From positions 1-64,000 of the forward strand of contig NZ_CANLRG010000005.1 of the NCBI RefSeq assembly GCF_947493565.1: 64,000 nt of DNA, written 5' to 3'. Position 1 is the first letter of the stretch; every line of letters starts with the position of its first letter. The notes below the pieces were generated by a model. It saw only the letters and a program-made list of their open reading frames with translations. It had not been told where the DNA came from and did not search any database. The DNA is from an uncultured Lutibacter sp. Lineage in GTDB: Bacteria; Bacteroidota; Bacteroidia; Flavobacteriales; Flavobacteriaceae. Position numbers and translations under genes: made by a program. Below are positions 53,219-63,300 of the stretch, one piece after another.

Positions 53219-53226
53219 TAAATTTG
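53219..53226 (+). promoter_or_regulatory. -7 element of the E2 gene
   Basis: TAAATTTG, 20 bp before the ATG at 53247. The -33 TTTG is not well matched at the expected distance. Confidence 0.5.
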
Positions 53227-53246
53227 CAAAACTTAAAAAAATCATA

Positions 53247-54566
53247 ATGGCTAAATTTGAAGTTAAACTTCCTAAAATGGGTGAAAGTGTTGCTGAAGCA
53301 ACCATAACATCTTGGTTAAAAAATGTTGGAGATAGTGTTGAACTTGATGAAGCAATAGTTGAAATTGCGACAGATAAAGTGGACTCAGAAGTTCCGAGTG
53401 AAGTAGAAGGTACTATTACAGAAATCTTATTCGATGTTGATGCTGTTGTAAAAGTAGGTGAAACCATTGCAATTATTGAAACTTTGAGTGATGATTCTAA
53501 TGAAGAAAGTAGTAAAACTGTAGAAGTGGCCGAATCTGTTATTGAAGAAATTGAAGAAGAAGTAGATAAAATAATTGAAACTACTACAATTAGTAAAGTA
53601 TCAAATTCAGGAAAATTTTATTCACCATTAGTTAGAAATATTGCCGAAACTGAAGGTGTTACTATGGATGAGTTAGAGGCAATAGTTGGTACAGGAAAAG
53701 ATAATAGAGTTACAAAAAATGATATTTTAGCTTATTTAGAAAGTGACAGAAATGTTGCAAGTAAGCCAAAACCTGAAGCTAAAAAAGAACTTGTTGAAAA
53801 TCAAACTCCAAAAATAGAAAAGAAAGAAGTTGTTAAAACTCCTGTTTCTGTTAATGGAAATGATGAAATAATTGAAATGAGTCGTATGGGTAAATTAATT
53901 GCCCATCATATGGTAGAGTCGGTACAAACTTCAGCCCACGTTCAATCTTTTATTGAAGTAGATGTTACTAATATTGTAAATTGGAGAAATAAAATTAAAG
54001 AGCAGTTTTTTGCTCGAGAAGGAGAAAAAATAACATTTACTCCAATTTTTATGCAAGCTGTAGCAAAAGCTATTAAAGATTTTCCTATGATTAATATTTC
54101 TGTAGATGGAGATAAAATTATTAAAAGAAAAGCAATTAATTTAGGGATGGCAGCATCCTTAAACGATGGTAATTTAATTGTTCCAGTTATTAAAAATGCA
54201 GATCAACTAAATTTAGTAGGAATGACTAAAGCGGTTAATGATTTAGCAAACAGAGCAAGAAAAGGCCAGCTGAAACCTGATGAAATTCAAGGTGGCACAT
54301 ATACAGTAACTAATGTAGGAAGTTTTGGAAGTGTTTTTGGAACACCAATAATAAACCAACCACAGGTAGCAATATTGGCTTTAGGAGCTGTTCGAAAAGT
54401 TCCTGCTGTAATAGAAACTCCAGAAGGAGACTTTATTGGGATTCGTCATAAAATGTTTATTTCACATTCGTATGATCATAGAGTGGTAAATGGTGCGCTA
54501 GGAGGAATGTTTATTAAAGCGGTAAAAGAAAGTTTAGAAGCTTGGAATGTAAATGCCGAGTTTTAA
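53247..54566 (+). CDS. 2-oxoacid dehydrogenase E2 acyltransferase (branched-chain type)
   Basis: A 439-residue E2. One lipoyl domain (1-78) with lipoyl-Lys in ATDKVDSEVPS, an acidic linker, a subunit-binding domain (about 126-163, FYSPLVRNIAETEGVTMDELEAI) and the catalytic domain. ATDKVDSEVPS and IEVDVTNIVNWR resemble branched-chain/2-oxoglutarate E2 more than PdhC. The active-site motif reads H411-R-V-V-N415-G, with Asn where HxxxDG has Asp. It is a single gene with its own terminator; E1 partners are elsewhere. Confidence 0.87.
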   Translation: MAKFEVKLPKMGESVAEATITSWLKNVGDSVELDEAIVEIATDKVDSEVPSEVEGTITEILFDVDAVVKVGETIAIIETLSDDSNEESSKTVEVAESVIEEIEEEVDKIIETTTISKVSNSGKFYSPLVRNIAETEGVTMDELEAIVGTGKDNRVTKNDILAYLESDRNVASKPKPEAKKELVENQTPKIEKKEVVKTPVSVNGNDEIIEMSRMGKLIAHHMVESVQTSAHVQSFIEVDVTNIVNWRNKIKEQFFAREGEKITFTPIFMQAVAKAIKDFPMINISVDGDKIIKRKAINLGMAASLNDGNLIVPVIKNADQLNLVGMTKAVNDLANRARKGQLKPDEIQGGTYTVTNVGSFGSVFGTPIINQPQVAILALGAVRKVPAVIETPEGDFIGIRHKMFISHSYDHRVVNGALGGMFIKAVKESLEAWNVNAEF

Positions 54567-54584
54567 TTGATAACTAATTTGTAT

Positions 54585-54618
54585 TAAAAAGAGGCTTTTT
54601 TTAAAGCCTCTTTTTTTT
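54585..54618 (+). terminator. Terminator after the E2 gene
   Basis: AAAGAGGCTTT ... AAAGCCTCTTT hairpin followed by a run of T. Confidence 0.9.
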
Positions 54619-54630
54619 ATAAAAAAAAAT

Positions 54631-54659
54631 AGTTTATACTATAGTAAACTCTAAATTTG
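54631..54659 (+). promoter_or_regulatory. Operator-like dyad and -7 box before the MscS gene
   Basis: AGTTTA-TACTATAG-TAAACT (54631-54650) is an inverted repeat that ends 1 bp before TAAATTTG (54652-54659). It covers the place of the missing -33 TTTG, so a regulator could act there. Confidence 0.45.
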
Positions 54660-54683
54660 TGTTTAATTAAATTTTAAATAGGG

Positions 54684-55955
54684 ATGAAACTTCAGAATGC
54701 TGATAAGTATGTTTATTTAATTAAAAGTACTTTAATTGATAAAGGAGTAACGGAGTTTTGGGCAGGGCTCATAAACTTGGTGGTGGTTTTGTTTTTAATT
54801 TTAGTTGTTACCTATATTATTGATCGAATTTTAAGGAGAATTATAATTAAAGCATTTGATGTTTTTTCAGTTAAAACTAAAACTACTTTTGATGATTTTT
54901 TGGTGCAAAGTAAATTTTCTAGGTATTTTGCGCATATCATCCCTTTATTGTTATTAAAAATAATAGTTCCAACCGTTTTACAAGACTTTCCTTTTTTATT
55001 AAAAATGTTTCAAAATATTATAAACATTTATGGAGTTATTTTATTTGTAAAAATTATACGAAGTTTTCTAAGATCTACTCAAAGATATTTAAGAACTAAA
55101 GAGCGTTTTAAAGACAAACCTTTAGAAAGCTATGTGCAAGTAGTAATGATTTTTTTATGGGGGCTCGCCATATTTTTTATTGTTTATCAATTAACTGGGA
55201 GAGATATTTTAAGTTTTGCAACATTAGGAGCAGCTTCTGCAGTAATATTATTAATTTTCAAAGATACTATTTTAGGTTTTGTGGCTTCAATTCAAGTTTC
55301 AGTAAATGATATTGTGAGAATTGGAGATTGGATTACTTACGAGAAATTTGGAGCAGATGGTACTGTTACCGATATTAATTTAGCCACTGTTAGAGTGCAA
55401 AACTGGGACAATACTTTTACCACAATACCAACGTATAGCTTAATTTCAGATTCTTTTCAAAATTGGAGAGGAATGGAAGAATCTGGAGGAAGAAGAATTA
55501 AAAGAGCGGTTTTAATACAACAAAATTCTATAAAGTTTTTAACAACTGAAAAAATTGAAGAATTTAAAAAAATACAACTAATTAGAAATTATTTAGACGC
55601 TAAATATCAAGAAATTACAAATTATAATGAAAAGAAAGGTATAGATAAGTCTGTTTTAATTAATGGAAGAAATTTAACTAATTTTGGAGTTTTTAGGAAG
55701 TATGTAGATGCTTATCTAGAGCAAAATTCTTCCGTTAGTAAAGAACTATTTACCATGGTAAGGCAATTGGCTCCAACTCCAAAAGGGATTCCTCTAGAAA
55801 TATATTGTTTTAGCAGCGATAAAAAATGGGTGAATTACGAGGCAGTTATGTCCGATATTTTTGACCATATTATAGCTGCCGTTCCCTATTTTGATCTTGA
55901 AATTTTTGAAGAGCCTACAGGTAAAGACTTAAATTATTTTGTTACTAAAAACTAG
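54684..55955 (+). CDS. MscS-family mechanosensitive channel (YbdG-like)
   Basis: A 423-residue membrane protein. Four to five helices precede the pore-lining helix ILSFATLGAASAVILLIFKDTILGFVASIQV, followed by the MscS beta domain (VRIGDWITYEKFGADGTVTDINLATVRVQNWDNTFTTIPTYSL). FQNWRGMEESGGRRIKR and the C-terminal domain match the YbdG/MiniMscM branch. It releases ions during osmotic downshock. Confidence 0.9.
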   Translation: MKLQNADKYVYLIKSTLIDKGVTEFWAGLINLVVVLFLILVVTYIIDRILRRIIIKAFDVFSVKTKTTFDDFLVQSKFSRYFAHIIPLLLLKIIVPTVLQDFPFLLKMFQNIINIYGVILFVKIIRSFLRSTQRYLRTKERFKDKPLESYVQVVMIFLWGLAIFFIVYQLTGRDILSFATLGAASAVILLIFKDTILGFVASIQVSVNDIVRIGDWITYEKFGADGTVTDINLATVRVQNWDNTFTTIPTYSLISDSFQNWRGMEESGGRRIKRAVLIQQNSIKFLTTEKIEEFKKIQLIRNYLDAKYQEITNYNEKKGIDKSVLINGRNLTNFGVFRKYVDAYLEQNSSVSKELFTMVRQLAPTPKGIPLEIYCFSSDKKWVNYEAVMSDIFDHIIAAVPYFDLEIFEEPTGKDLNYFVTKN

Positions 55956-55992
55956 TCAATAATTTATAGTTTTAAGAACTATATGATATTAA

Positions 55993-56046
55993 ACTTGTTT
56001 CAGTTTTTTACATAATTTAACCACTATTAAAAAAACTGAAACAAGT
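55993..56046. terminator. Terminator between MscS and the HMA-protein gene
   Basis: ACTTGTTTCAGTTTTTT (55993-56009) and AAAAAACTGAAACAAGT (56030-56046) form a perfect 17-bp stem with a 20-nt loop between converging genes. Confidence 0.7.
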
Positions 56047-56092
56047 AAAAATTTATAATTTTACTTCAAAAAATTAACAATAATCTTACAAG

Positions 56093-56446
56093 TTAATTGT
56101 GTCCATATTGCGGGTTCACTCGATCATACTTACAGCAATTATGCAAGTTGTTATAAGCTTTGTCAGTAGCTTTTATTTTATCTGTGTCATGACCAACTGC
56201 GGCAATGTTTTTATGAATTGTGAGTTCATCAACTTTCCGTTCATCCATAATTAAAGACAATTGATGAGTTTTGATATTCCAATTGCAAAATTTTACACCC
56301 TTGGTTTTTAAAACAGCTTTTTCAATACGTTCTTTACACATTTCACAAATACCATTTACTTCAAAGGTAATTTTGGCATTTTTCTTTTGTGCGTGTGTTG
56401 TAATTCCTATAAAAAGTAAAGCAATAATTAATAGTGTTTTTTTCAT
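56093..56446 (-). CDS. Exported heavy-metal-associated (HMA) domain protein
   Basis: A 117-residue protein with a signal peptide (cleavage after HAQ, residue 20) and an HMA ferredoxin-like fold: metal site NGICEMCKERIEKA with Cys34/Cys37. A C-terminal HNCC (102-105) may add ligands. Exported HMA domains bind Cu+ or related soft metals. It follows the TonB receptor by 15 bp, which points to metal acquisition or handling in the periplasm. Confidence 0.88.
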   Translation of the reverse strand: MKKTLLIIALLFIGITTHAQKKNAKITFEVNGICEMCKERIEKAVLKTKGVKFCNWNIKTHQLSLIMDERKVDELTIHKNIAAVGHDTDKIKATDKAYNNLHNCCKYDRVNPQYGHN

Positions 56447-56461
56447 TTTTTTAAATTTTAG

Positions 56462-58690
56462 TTATTGAATGTTATATCTTATTCCGGTATAATACATAGC
56501 ACCAAGTACTGAAGAATAAATAATACTTGTGTCAAAATTTTCTCCAAAAGGATTATCTGCTCCTAAAATTGGAGTTTTTTGTTTGTGGTTTGTTAAATTT
56601 TCACCTCCAAAATACCATTCAAATTTGGGTGAAAATACTTTTGTAATTTGGGCATTCATACTAACGTGCGCATCGGCATAATTAGGTAATTGATAGTTGG
56701 ATGCATAAATGCTTGTATCTGGTAAGCGTTGTTCACTTTGCCAATTATATGTATAGTCAAACTTCCAATTTCCACCTTTGTTAGTTTGATGTGTTTGAAA
56801 TGATAGATTGGTGAAAAAACGATTTTTAGGCTGTAAAGGAAGTTGTTTTTCCCCTAACATATAGGTATTTGTAATATCTTGGTGTTTGTAAGCCGTTTTA
56901 ATACTAAAATGTATAAAAGGGCTATAGTTTATTTCAACTTGAAAGCTGTTTGCTTTACTTTTAGCAGGAGCATTATAAAATGCGACTTCAGAAGGATTTT
57001 CAAAATCTACAATAATTTGTTCGTTAAAACTTGTTTTGTAAAAATCAAAGGTAACATCTCCTTTTCTATTTAATAAACTAAATTTTTGAGTGAATGATAC
57101 TCCATAGTTCCAAGCTATTTCAGGGTTTAAACCATAAAATTGACCATTTTCATCAATAATTTTTATGGTTCTGTTCGTTCCAAATAACCATTGATTTTCA
57201 GCAAAAATAGCCGTGCTTTTTTTCCCTCTTCCTACTGAAGTTCTAAATGTTCCTGTATCCCATGGCTTGTATTTTATATGTAGCCGAGGCGTTATAAATG
57301 TTTCAAGTAAGTTATGGTGATCTATTCTAATTCCAGCAGATAAATTTAAATTATTTAAGTTGTCATAATTGTATTCAAAAAATGCGCCGATAGATTTTTC
57401 GTTTCGCTTATAATTTGAGGCTAACACCAATTCATCAATCTTATCAAAAGAAGTATTTATTCCTGTAACAAACTTGTTTCGAGTATCTGAGATTATTGAA
57501 TTGTAAATAAAATTAGCGTAAAGGCTTTTGTGATTGATAGTGTAGTCTTTTAACCCAAAATAAGAGTCTTGATTGTGGTAACTGTAAGCAAACTGTAATC
57601 CAAAGTTTTTATAAGGTAATTCAGGAAAAACATAGCCAATTTTTGCCGAGGTTTCAAAGCGTTCAGTTGTTATTTGACTTCCCCAAAAAGTAGTTGTTTT
57701 TTTATGAATATCAGGGTCGAAATCTTTTTCCCCTAAAGTTTTCTCATCGTTTAAATAACGAAAATTTATAAAGCTCACCCAACCTTTTTCTGTATTGGTA
57801 TATTGCCAACGGTTCATAATATTTACTTGTTTTGTAAGTGGCGTATCTAAAAAATGATCATTATTATCATCGATTTTTTTGTTTCTCATATTTCCATGAA
57901 TATACAATCCAGTAGCCCATTTATCAGAAATTTTTGTATTTATATGAGTGTTTAATTCCAACCTTCCATTTAGTGAACTATAAGCGTTTATAAATAGCTT
58001 TTTATCAGTTAAGGGTTTTACCAACTCGGTGTTTATTAATCCGGTAATGCTCTCGTAACCATTAACTACGCTTCCAGCACCTTTGGTAATTTGAATACTT
58101 TCCACCCAGGTTCCGGGAGTAAATGTTAACCCGTAAGTTTGTGCTGCGCCTCTAATATTTGGAATATTTTCTTGAACTATTTGAATGTAGGGGCTTGTTA
58201 ATCCCAACATTTTTATTTGTTTTGTTCCTGTAAGAGCATCGCTATAATTTAAATCTATTGAGGGGTTGGTTTCAAAACTTTCAGCTAAATTGCAACAAGC
58301 TGCTTTTAAAAGTTCTTCTTTGCTTATATTAATTATGTTTTTTACTTCGTATGTAAGTTTATTAGAACTTTTTTTTCTAGTTTGTATTTCTATTTCGTCT
58401 AATTGATTTTCTGCAATTAAAATAATATCTACCTTTTTAATATTATTTATTTGAAGTTTTTGAGTTTTGTAACCAATAAAACTAATAACTAAACTGTTGT
58501 TGTTTGCTAAAGTTTTAATTTCAAAAGTTCCGTTTTGATCAGAGTTTGTTCCTAATTGAGAATTTTCCCAATATATGTTTGCTCCAAAAATAGGAGAATT
58601 GTTAGTATCTAAAATGGTTCCTTTAATAGTTTCTTGACTAATTGCTATAAAGGGAAATAGCATTAGTAGTAATATTATTTTTGTATTCAT
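56462..58690 (-). CDS. TonB-dependent outer-membrane receptor, probable metal type
   Basis: A 742-residue receptor: signal peptide (1-18), carboxypeptidase-regulatory-like domain (about 20-95, IKGTILDTNNSPIFGANIYW), plug domain (about 115-225) and a 22-strand barrel. The plug begins with an unusual Cys pair (Cys132-Cys133 in KAACCNLAESFE). Flanked by HYC_CC_PP and HMA genes, the likely cargo is copper or a copper/soft-metal complex; this rests on context. Confidence 0.88.
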   Translation of the reverse strand: MNTKIILLLMLFPFIAISQETIKGTILDTNNSPIFGANIYWENSQLGTNSDQNGTFEIKTLANNNSLVISFIGYKTQKLQINNIKKVDIILIAENQLDEIEIQTRKKSSNKLTYEVKNIINISKEELLKAACCNLAESFETNPSIDLNYSDALTGTKQIKMLGLTSPYIQIVQENIPNIRGAAQTYGLTFTPGTWVESIQITKGAGSVVNGYESITGLINTELVKPLTDKKLFINAYSSLNGRLELNTHINTKISDKWATGLYIHGNMRNKKIDDNNDHFLDTPLTKQVNIMNRWQYTNTEKGWVSFINFRYLNDEKTLGEKDFDPDIHKKTTTFWGSQITTERFETSAKIGYVFPELPYKNFGLQFAYSYHNQDSYFGLKDYTINHKSLYANFIYNSIISDTRNKFVTGINTSFDKIDELVLASNYKRNEKSIGAFFEYNYDNLNNLNLSAGIRIDHHNLLETFITPRLHIKYKPWDTGTFRTSVGRGKKSTAIFAENQWLFGTNRTIKIIDENGQFYGLNPEIAWNYGVSFTQKFSLLNRKGDVTFDFYKTSFNEQIIVDFENPSEVAFYNAPAKSKANSFQVEINYSPFIHFSIKTAYKHQDITNTYMLGEKQLPLQPKNRFFTNLSFQTHQTNKGGNWKFDYTYNWQSEQRLPDTSIYASNYQLPNYADAHVSMNAQITKVFSPKFEWYFGGENLTNHKQKTPILGADNPFGENFDTSIIYSSVLGAMYYTGIRYNIQ

Positions 58691-58771
58691 TATTTGTAAT
58701 TCTTAACAATTGATAAATAGCCTATATCAATACATAAAGGCTTCAATATTCTTTTTATAAAGAAATTATTA

Positions 58772-59182
58772 TCAGATTAAAAAGGTTTGAAAAAGTATTT
58801 GTTTATTTAATAAACGTGAAGGAGGGAAAAAATTTTTAAAATTATTTTTTGATGTATTAACAATAGTTATTTTTTGAATAAAATTGTAATAAAATGAAGT
58901 TAAAAATAATACTTGACCTTTGGTTATTTTAACCGTATTTGTATAATCAAAATGTAGAATATCTTTAATCGAGGCTTCGTTTTTACAGCAATTTTGTTCA
59001 GAAAACTTAACTTGGTTTGATGATTTTATTTTTTCAGTTTCACAACAACTATCAAATTTTTCTGTTGAGATAGCTACTAAATTACCTTCGCAAAAATGTT
59101 TGTAAACAGAAAATGAAGTTGTTGAAAACAATAAAATTGTTATCATTAAAATCGCGGTTATTTTCTTAAAAACATCTTTCAT
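58772..59182 (-). CDS. HYC_CC_PP family protein
   Basis: A 136-residue exported protein with the family marks: HFC in place of HYC (Cys31 after the hydrophobic segment 9-25), paired cysteines at 46-47 and 65-66, and a C-terminal FPPSR. Function is unknown; the name describes the motif. Six cysteines in three groups suggest metal binding. First gene of the trio with the TonB receptor (81-bp gap) and HMA protein. A -7-like TATTTTTG lies just upstream on the minus strand. Confidence 0.82.
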   Translation of the reverse strand: MKDVFKKITAILMITILLFSTTSFSVYKHFCEGNLVAISTEKFDSCCETEKIKSSNQVKFSEQNCCKNEASIKDILHFDYTNTVKITKGQVLFLTSFYYNFIQKITIVNTSKNNFKNFFPPSRLLNKQILFQTFLI

Positions 59183-59187
59183 TATTA

Positions 59188-59195
59188 CAAAAATA
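59188..59195 (-). promoter_or_regulatory. Possible -7 element of the metal-uptake trio
   Basis: Minus-strand TATTTTTG matches TAnnTTTG 5 bp before the ATG, which implies a nearly leaderless message if used. No good -33 TTTG is seen. Confidence 0.4.
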
Positions 59196-59234
59196 CAATT
59201 TAGGTTTTATTCTAAAAGTTAAAACTGTATAAAT

Positions 59235-60269
59235 TTAACGCTCACTTACTTTAAGTCTTGCGGTTGCCGAAGTTGGTTCTTTTAAGAAGCTACCGTTTAA
59301 ATATTTTAGATAACCAACAATTGCTATCATAGCAGCATTGTCTGTGGTGTATTCAAATTTAGGGATATAGGTTGTCCATCCAAATTTATTTTCAGTTGCT
59401 TTAAGTGCTTTTCTAATTTCAGAATTAGCACTAACCCCACCTGCAATAGCAATGTGTTTAATTCCTGTTTGTTTTACGGCATTTTTTAGTTTGTCAAACA
59501 AAATTTCTACAATGGTATGTTGTATAGATGCGCAAATGTCATTTAAGTTTTCTTCAATAAATGTAGGACTTTCTTTAGTCTTTTTTTGAATAAAATAAAG
59601 AATACCTGTTTTTAAACCACTAAAACTAAAATTTAATTCATCAACCTTAGGTTTGGTAAATTTGAATGCTTTTGAATTTCCAAGTTTAGCATATTTATCA
59701 ATTAAAGGTCCTCCAGGGTAAGGTAGTCCAAGTATTTTGGCAGATTTGTCAAAAGCTTCTCCAACAGCATCATCTAAAGTTTCACCAATAACTTCCATTT
59801 CAAAATAATTATTGATTTTTACAATTTGTGTATGTCCACCGCTAATGGTTAAACACAAAAAAGGGAAAGGAGGTTTTTGTTGATTTTCTTCTTCAATAAA
59901 ATGCGCTAAAACGTGTCCTTGCATATGATTTACTGCTATTAAAGGAATGTTTAAAGCTAGGGACAAAGACTTTGCAAACGAGGTTCCAACCAATAATGAA
60001 CCCATTAATCCAGGTCCGCGAGTAAAAGCTATGGCATTTAAGTCTTTTTTGTCGATATTTGCTTGTTGAATGGCCTGTTGAATTACAGGAACTATATTTT
60101 GTTGATGTGCACGTGATGCTAATTCAGGAACTACGCCGCCGTATTTGGCATGAATTTCTTGATTAGCCACAACATTTGACAGTATTTTTCCGTTGCAGAT
60201 AACAGCTGCACTAGTATCATCACAAGATGATTCTATACCCAGTATGTAAATAGGTTTATTTTTAATCAT
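59235..60269 (-). CDS. tsaD: tRNA N6-adenosine threonylcarbamoyltransferase TsaD
   Basis: A 344-residue Kae1/Qri7 family protein making t6A37 in ANN-decoding tRNAs. Metal ligands His115 and His119 lie in NHMQGHVLAH; GIESSCDDTSAA, GGVVPELASRAH and SGGHTQIV are invariant family signatures, and AGGVSANS with DNAAMIA completes the active site. It is divergent from tamB. Confidence 0.97.
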   Translation of the reverse strand: MIKNKPIYILGIESSCDDTSAAVICNGKILSNVVANQEIHAKYGGVVPELASRAHQQNIVPVIQQAIQQANIDKKDLNAIAFTRGPGLMGSLLVGTSFAKSLSLALNIPLIAVNHMQGHVLAHFIEEENQQKPPFPFLCLTISGGHTQIVKINNYFEMEVIGETLDDAVGEAFDKSAKILGLPYPGGPLIDKYAKLGNSKAFKFTKPKVDELNFSFSGLKTGILYFIQKKTKESPTFIEENLNDICASIQHTIVEILFDKLKNAVKQTGIKHIAIAGGVSANSEIRKALKATENKFGWTTYIPKFEYTTDNAAMIAIVGYLKYLNGSFLKEPTSATARLKVSER

Positions 60270-60322
60270 TAATTAACAAATAAAGGCATAAAAATTGCCA
60301 TTAAAATGCAAATTTAGCGCTT

Positions 60323-63300
60323 ATCAAACGAATTAAAAAAATAGTTGTCAAATTTTTACTAGTATTAGTGCTATTCATAGCACTAATAAGTACGCTATTG
60401 TCTATACCTGCTGTACAAACCAAGTTAGGTAAAATGGTAACTAATTATTTACAAAGTGAATTTGATGTTGATATAACTATTGATAAAGTTGATTTGGCTT
60501 ATATTGGAGATGTGCAGCTAAAAAAAGTTTTTGTAAAAAATCATCATGCAGATACGTTAATTTATATCAATGATTTAACAACTTCCATATTTAGCTATAG
60601 AAATTTATTAAAAAGTAAGCTAGAGTTTGGGCAAATTTCATTAAACAATTTCATACTTAATTTAAGAACTTATAAAGGAGAAAATGATGATGCATTAACG
60701 GTGTTTGTTGATAAATTTGATGATGAAACCGTGAGTGATAAACCTTCAGGATTTTTGCTTACATCAACAAACTTGAAATTAAATAAAGGGTATGTTGAAT
60801 TATTTGATGAAAATAAAGAAACTGAAAAACCATTATTTTTTAAAAATATAAATGGAGATGCAGAAAATTTTAAAATAGAAGGGCCAAACGTATCTACAGC
60901 TATAGATAAATTAAGTTTTACCGAAAATCATAATGTTGAGGTTTTGAGTTTGTCTAGTAATTTTTCATACTCAAAGCAACAGATGAGTTTTTTTAATACA
61001 ATATTAGAAACTGAAAAATCAACAATTTCCGCAGACATAGTATTTAATTATAATAGAGAAGATTTTTCAGATTTTAACAATAAAGTAGCTATAGAAGCTA
61101 ATGTTGAAAGTGCAAATGTTTCATTTTTAGATTTACAAAAATTTTATAATGAGTTTGGAACGGAAGATATACTTCATTTTTCAACCAAAATAACAGGGAA
61201 TTTAAATAATTTTACCACACATAATCTTCAATTAAAAACAGATCAAAACGCCATAATAAATGGAGATTTGAATTTTAAAAATGCATTTAATCAAGAAAAC
61301 GGTTTTTCATTAGATGCATATTTAACCAATTTAACATCGGATTATATTCATTTAAAAAAACTATTACCTAACGTTTTAGGAAATAATCTGCCATCTACAT
61401 TTAAAAAATTTGGAAGATTCACTTTAAGAGGAAATACATTTATAACCGAAAATTTAATCAATGCCAAGCTAAATTTAAATACAGCTATTGGTTCTGCTAT
61501 CACTGATTTGGAGTTGACAAATATTTCCAACATTGATAATTCATCTTACATTGGACATATTAAAGTTGTGGATTTTGAATTGGGAGAAATTATTGGAGAT
61601 CCTTTAGTTGGTCAAATTTCTTTAGAAGCTGATATTGAAGGAGAAGGGTTTACCTTAGAAAAAATAAATACTGCAGTTAAAGGGCATGTTTCAAAGCATC
61701 AATACAAAAGTTACACCTATAAAGATATCACCATAGATGGAGTTGTAAAAAACAAGCATTTTGATGGAAATATGGAGGTAAATGACGCTAATATTAAATT
61801 AAATTTTAATGGTCTGGCAGATTTTTCTAGTGCAATTTATACGTTCGATTTTAAGGCAATTGTAGATTATTGTGATTTGAATAAAATAAACCTTTTTAAA
61901 CGTGATAGTATTTCGAATGTAAAAGGAGATATTGAAATTAAAGTTAAGGGAAATACACTCGATGACTTGGTTGGAACAATTGATTTTAAAAATTCTTCTT
62001 ACACCAATCAAAAAAATAATTACTTTTTTAAAGATTTTAACATTACCTCCTTATTTACCGATAGTATTAGAACCATAACAATAAATTCAACTGAAATTAT
62101 TGATGGAAGAGTAAAAGGAAATTTTAAATTTAATGAACTAGGGAAACTAACTAAAAACTCTATTGGAAGTATATTTACCAATTACAAACCTTATAAAGTA
62201 AGCAACAACCAAAATTTAGATTTCAGATTTAATATTTATAATAAAATTGTTGAAGTTTTTTATCCTGAAGTTACACTTTCACCCAACACTATAATTAGAG
62301 GTAACATTAGTTCTAACAATAACTTATTTAGATTAAATATTAAATCGCCTAAAATTGAAGCATTTTCAAATATTATTGATGAGTTAAGCCTACAAATAGA
62401 TAATAAAAACCCAATTTTTAATACGCAACTTAAAGTTGATAAAGTAGCTACAGATTTGTATGATATTTCTAAATTAAACTTGGTAAATATTACATTAAAT
62501 GATACCTTATATTTTAGAACAGAATTTTTAGGAGGTGAACAAAATACTGAAAAATTCAACTTGTCTTTTTACCACACATTTAATGAAGATAATAAATCTG
62601 TTTTTGGGTTAAAAAAATCAGATTTTACCTATAAAAATAATGTATGGGAAATCAACCCTGAAAATGATAAAATGAATAAAGTTGTTTTTGATGGAAAAAC
62701 AAAGATGTTAGATTTTAAACAATTTTTAGTTAGCTCCAAAAATCAAAAAATAGAATTTTTTGGAAAAGTAAATGATTCCATTTCAAAAGATTTAAAATTT
62801 AAATTTGAAAATGTTAAACTTGCCAGTATTACACCAAATATTGATAGTTTAAAGTTAAGAGGAACATTAAATGGTAATCTAAATTACAGGCAAATTAACA
62901 AAAAAATAGAACCAACAGCCAATCTATCTATTGCAGATTTTAACATCAACAATTCGCATCAAGGAAATTTAAATATTGCTATTGAAGGTAGAAACTCATT
63001 AAAACAATATGATATAGATGTTGCATTGGTTAGAGAAAATAACAAAAGTTTTTCAGCACTTGGTGAGCTTGATTTTACTTCAAACAACCCAACACTAGAT
63101 GTACAAGTTGGTTTTGAAGAGTTTAAATTAGATGCTTTTAGTCCTTTAGGAGAAGACGTTTTCAATAATATTAGAGGTTTTGCCTACGGAAGTGTACATG
63201 TTTCAGGTTTGCTAAAAAATCCAAAAATGGATGGAGATTTGTTTTTAGATCAGGCAGGCATGTATTTTCCATACTTAAATGTAGATTATAACTTTGATGG

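Larger units (their letters stand above)
52847..53246. other. 400-bp intergenic region between divergent operons
   Basis: Holds the leftward cytochrome promoter with its CRP/FNR-like dyad (52880-52924) and, at the right end, a -7 element for the E2 gene (53219-53226). Between about 52925 and 53215 the sequence is very AT-rich and I see no gene, RNA or strong repeat; an AGGAGG at about 53130 has no reading frame behind it. Confidence 0.6.
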
